Source: Clostridia bacterium (GTDB taxonomy: Bacteria; Bacillota_A; Clostridia; Oscillospirales; Acutalibacteraceae). Taken from it: a stretch of 7,122 bases of DNA. A program made the translations under genes and the position numbers. The notes below the pieces were generated by a model that worked only from the letters and a program-made list of their open reading frames with translations, was not told the origin of the DNA and did not search any database. Positions 6,301-7,122 of the stretch are shown here, piece after piece (the first letter of the stretch is position 1; the number at the start of each line of letters is the position of its first letter). The DNA lies in the NCBI GenBank assembly GCA_017529165.1, contig JAFXNY010000127.1:1-7122 (forward strand), in the 5' to 3' direction.

Positions 6301-7122
6301 AACAGGAGTGTTTTTCGGCTCAAATCTGATAGATTTTACAAGGTTTTCTTTGACTGTCGCATAAAGTGTGTATGCAGCGCCCATATATGAAACATAATAT
6401 GGATTATCATTGCCTACATGCCAAGGTTCATCGTGCTGATTATCGTTAAAAGAAACTTTATTCAGTGGTATAATAGCATTGTCGTCAGAAACAAACGCAT
6501 ATTCCCAGTTTTCTTCATCAATCAGCTTACACTCATAGACTGTTCTATTATTTTCCTTGTCTATTACGATAAGTTTATCTCCGCCCTCACACCAAGCATA
6601 ATTGTAATGATAATTGCCTGTTTCAGAATCGTTGCCGCCGTTAGTATTTGCAAACATTTCTGCCGTCTGGGATTTTACATATTCTATTCCTGCAACAGGG
6701 TTTTCCTGTACAGTTGCAGTAAGAGGGAACTCTCTTCCGGAATACTCAACCGTATATTGATTATCTCCTACATGCCAAGGATTATCTCTTTGGTCACTAT
6801 TGAAATGCACTTCGTCTGCAGGGATATCATCATGACCTTCACTTACATATGCACCGTCGGATTCTCGCTCCTCGTACTCATAAACAGTTTCGGCATTATC
6901 ATTATCGATAACTATCAATTTATCGCCGGAATGATGCTGTGGGATATCGTAATAATATCTTTGATCCCACTCATCATAATGCATATCTGCATTTTCAAAA
7001 AGTATAACATCGTCACGCTCAAATCTGATTGCTTTTACCTTATTTTCAACAATGGTTACCTTAACATCGTTTGACCTGTTATCTCTATATGTTACATACA
7101 TATAGTTATCTTTATTTCTGCC
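3367..7122 (-). CDS. Large secreted/surface protein: 119-residue repeats, Cys-rich repeats, cohesin-like module, dockerin (5' end outside window)
   Basis: The frame is open through the right edge. The first in-frame ATG (7101) lies inside a repeat module, so it is not the real start; residue numbers below count from it, with at least seven further codons upstream. Residues 1-707 are six tandem modules of about 118-120 residues (the first incomplete), 708-733 a truncated seventh, 740-1046 an array of CxxC-containing repeats, about 1050-1178 a cohesin-like beta module, and 1183-1240 a type I dockerin with two calcium loops. The domain types imply export, though the signal peptide is out of view. 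A dockerin normally docks a protein onto a cohesin-bearing scaffoldin; here it is attached to no visible enzyme, so the protein could be a structural, adaptor or adhesive component of a cellulosome-like or cell-surface complex. It is rich in D, E, N and Y and appears acidic. It ends in a hairpin terminator and seems to be transcribed separately from typA. Its function is not known. Confidence 0.9.
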   Translation of the reverse strand, partial: GRNKDNYMYVTYRDNRSNDVKVTIVENKVKAIRFERDDVILFENADMHYDEWDQRYYYDIPQHHSGDKLIVIDNDNAETVYEYEERESDGAYVSEGHDDIPADEVHFNSDQRDNPWHVGDNQYTVEYSGREFPLTATVQENPVAGIEYVKSQTAEMFANTNGGNDSETGNYHYNYAWCEGGDKLIVIDKENNRTVYECKLIDEENWEYAFVSDDNAIIPLNKVSFNDNQHDEPWHVGNDNPYYVSYMGAAYTLYATVKENLVKSIRFEPKNTPVLMVGVRSYYDEDLGYYVYDAPDFCVGDKLIVIDKNNDEKIYTAQYDDHYDLVFASDDGDVIDRFDIMTDTSSQWETPWTIGDSNEYGIYYMGATSYVKCTILDNPVESISFIQSPVPSYLAGTNMYHDEFAGRDFYERPRINESDVLVVVYADERGRVEYTAKDDPERGGLIFESQDGEVLVEDYRFEYFDNQWETPWTVGTNYWTFSFCGKAAKVPVIIENNTITGISYKSVATPKVWAADYEMDTDPETGIEYKHYNIPELQDGDILTVYYSDKPAEDYVLTFDENDGERCFVNGDTRFDCHILVPFDKQNETEWQLGDGNYYYIDLYGNAAPIEVEVIDNDVQSVTFNTQAPIVIDEYTGGSFEYNHLGKIYVYDYQSIIPLGASVTVKYINGDEVEYFFSVDEENRPHLVANDLSELDINELNTVDNQWDEPWKVGLNYFAISYHGVRTEDITVTVNHTPGEVVVENNIPATCETAGSYDEVVYCTACGIELSRTPVTGNALGHDYIEKVDAKYLKTAADCTHKAVYYKSCSRCGLVNLEETFESGSPLGHNYTNTVDAKYLKTAADCTHAAVYYKSCSRCEIASTTETFESGSPLGHITVEAVKPEYLKSAADCTHAAVYYKSCSRCNSALTETFESGSPLGHITVEAVKPEYLKSAADCTNAAVYYKSCSRCNSALTEIFESGSPLGHTPATAVSENVVPATCEAAGSHDSVVYCSVCGGELSRTPATDNALGHNESDWVIVKRPTFEETGLKQKICTACGEVIESEVIPAVKSTDPRIEVESVTGVAGTTVDVKVMFKNNPGIASAKLNISFPDELTLMNVTYGNLGENVMPPETFESPVTLNWYSNLVNLTTSDFTFATLTFAVAENAALGEYRITVDYDYDDIFNIYETNIDFAVINGIVTINDHLPGDINGDGKVNNKDIVRLFKYLSDWDVEVDSKALDVNGDGAVNNKDLLRLFKYLSNWDVKIY
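3370..3555 (-). other. C-terminal type I dockerin
   Basis: Two calcium-binding loop-helix repeats are visible: GDINGDGKVNNKDIVRLFKY (ligands D1185, N1187, D1189, N1193, D1196) and DVNGDGAVNNKDLLRLFKY (D1217, N1219, D1221, N1225, D1228). All loop ligands are present in both halves, so the module looks intact. Positions 10-11 of each loop, which set cohesin specificity in studied dockerins, are Asn-Lys in both halves, giving a symmetric dockerin that could bind in either orientation. Confidence 0.92.
3568..3954 (-). other. Cohesin-like module of the large protein
   Basis: Residues about 1050-1178 show the cohesin pattern: an opening strand with GVAGTTVDVKVMFKNNPGI (compare G-x-pG-x-x-V-x-V-P-V-x-x-x-N-x-pGI), a central ISFPDELTLMNVTYG segment, and a closing SDFTFATLTFAVAENAALGEYRITV followed by the final strand NGIVTI. 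Cohesins bind dockerins; it could instead be a cohesin-fold module with another role, since many such domains in gut Firmicutes have not been tested for binding. Confidence 0.75.
3964..4884 (-). repeat. Array of seven cysteine-rich repeats (order A-B-B-B-B-A-C)
   Basis: Two A units (4777-4884 and 4081-4188, about 36 residues) have the form PATCExAG...VVYCxxCGxELSRTP...NALGH, with C-x11-C-x2-C. Four B units lie between them (4636-4776, 4495-4635, 4357-4494 and 4219-4356; 46-47 residues) with YLKxAADCTH...YYKSCSRC...FESGSPLGH, giving C-x9-C-x2-C. A final variant C unit (3964-4080) keeps one CxxC (KICTACGEV). Similar CxxC/LGH repeats are common, and functionally uncharacterised, in surface proteins of gut Firmicutes. 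The regular three cysteines per unit suggest either metal-binding knuckles or disulfide-stabilised stalk elements; sequence alone does not decide. Confidence 0.85.
4219..4494 (-). repeat. Recent tandem duplication of 138-bp units (B3 and B4)
   Basis: Units 4357-4494 and 4219-4356 align without gaps over 138 bp with 14 differences by my count, about 90% identity. Only two of the changes alter the protein: His to Asn at residue 934 (DCTH becomes DCTN) and Thr to Ile at residue 952. The high identity and mostly silent differences mark this as the newest duplication in the array. Confidence 0.85.
4903..7122 (-). repeat. Six tandem ~119-residue protein modules plus a half module
   Basis: Modules end at a P-W-x-V-G motif: PWHVG 108-112, PWHVG 226-230, PWTIG 344-348, PWTVG 464-468, EWQLG 583-587 and PWKVG 703-707. 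The spacing is 118, 118, 120, 119 and 120 residues. DNA units are 6766-7122 (cut by the edge), 6412-6765, 6058-6411, 5698-6057, 5341-5697 and 4981-5340; a half unit follows at 4903-4980. Each begins with a Y-x-V/I-x-Y-x-G strand and a T-V-x-x-N-x-V-x-S/G-I-x-F stretch, then an aromatic YDE/YYxY segment, then GDKLIVID (exact in modules 1-3; SDVLVVVY, GDILTVYY and GASVTVKY in modules 4-6), and an acidic turn before PWxVG. Sequence identity between modules is modest, so this is an old, diverged array. It is predicted all-beta from strand-like alternation. I do not recognise the family. Confidence 0.85.

Noticed and set aside
6418..7074. 218-codon open frame on the plus strand
   Set aside because: It is antisense to the repeat modules of the large protein, which are conserved in sequence on the minus strand. 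The plus-strand product is an isoleucine/phenylalanine-rich shadow with no recognisable domain and no clear ribosome site.
7099..7101. ATG as start of the large surface gene
   Set aside because: It falls within the first strand of a repeat module, and the frame continues upstream without a stop to the window edge. The true start is outside.

Overview
The window is a piece of chromosome, fairly AT-rich, with every gene I can support on the minus strand. Transcription therefore runs from high to low coordinates. A dockerin, a cohesin-like module and GHxY/CxxC surface repeats, together with a TypA and a PflX-type radical SAM protein, point to an anaerobic, probably gut-dwelling Firmicute of the Clostridia (Ruminococcaceae/Oscillospirales-like). 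This assignment comes from protein families only; no rRNA or other taxonomic marker is present.

Region 3367-7122 is the 3' part of one very large gene for a secreted or surface protein. Its reading frame stays open to the right edge, so the N-terminus and any signal peptide lie outside the window. In order from the N-terminus it carries six tandem modules of about 119 residues that I do not recognise, a truncated seventh, an array of seven short cysteine-rich repeats, a cohesin-like module and a C-terminal type I dockerin. No catalytic domain is visible.

Region 3262-3366 is the only intergenic stretch. It holds a 12-bp hairpin just after the large gene and then a perfect consensus sigma-A promoter (TTGACA, 17-bp spacer, TATAAT) that should drive the next three genes.

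Region 1-3261 is a tightly packed operon. It contains typA/bipA (ribosome-associated GTPase), a DEDDh 3'-5' exonuclease with a cysteine-rich C-terminal tail, and the 5' part of a radical SAM protein of the PflX/COG1313 type. The first two genes overlap as TAATG and the next two overlap by 11 bp, so translation is probably coupled. The combination suggests an RNA/ribosome-linked housekeeping operon, but the roles of the last two proteins are not established from the sequence.

The most novel-looking element is the array of 119-residue modules (PWxVG and GDKLIVID motifs) in the dockerin protein. It may be an undescribed adhesive or carbohydrate/protein-binding module on a cellulosome-like or surface complex. 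I found no CRISPR array, RNA gene, insertion sequence or phage-like gene.
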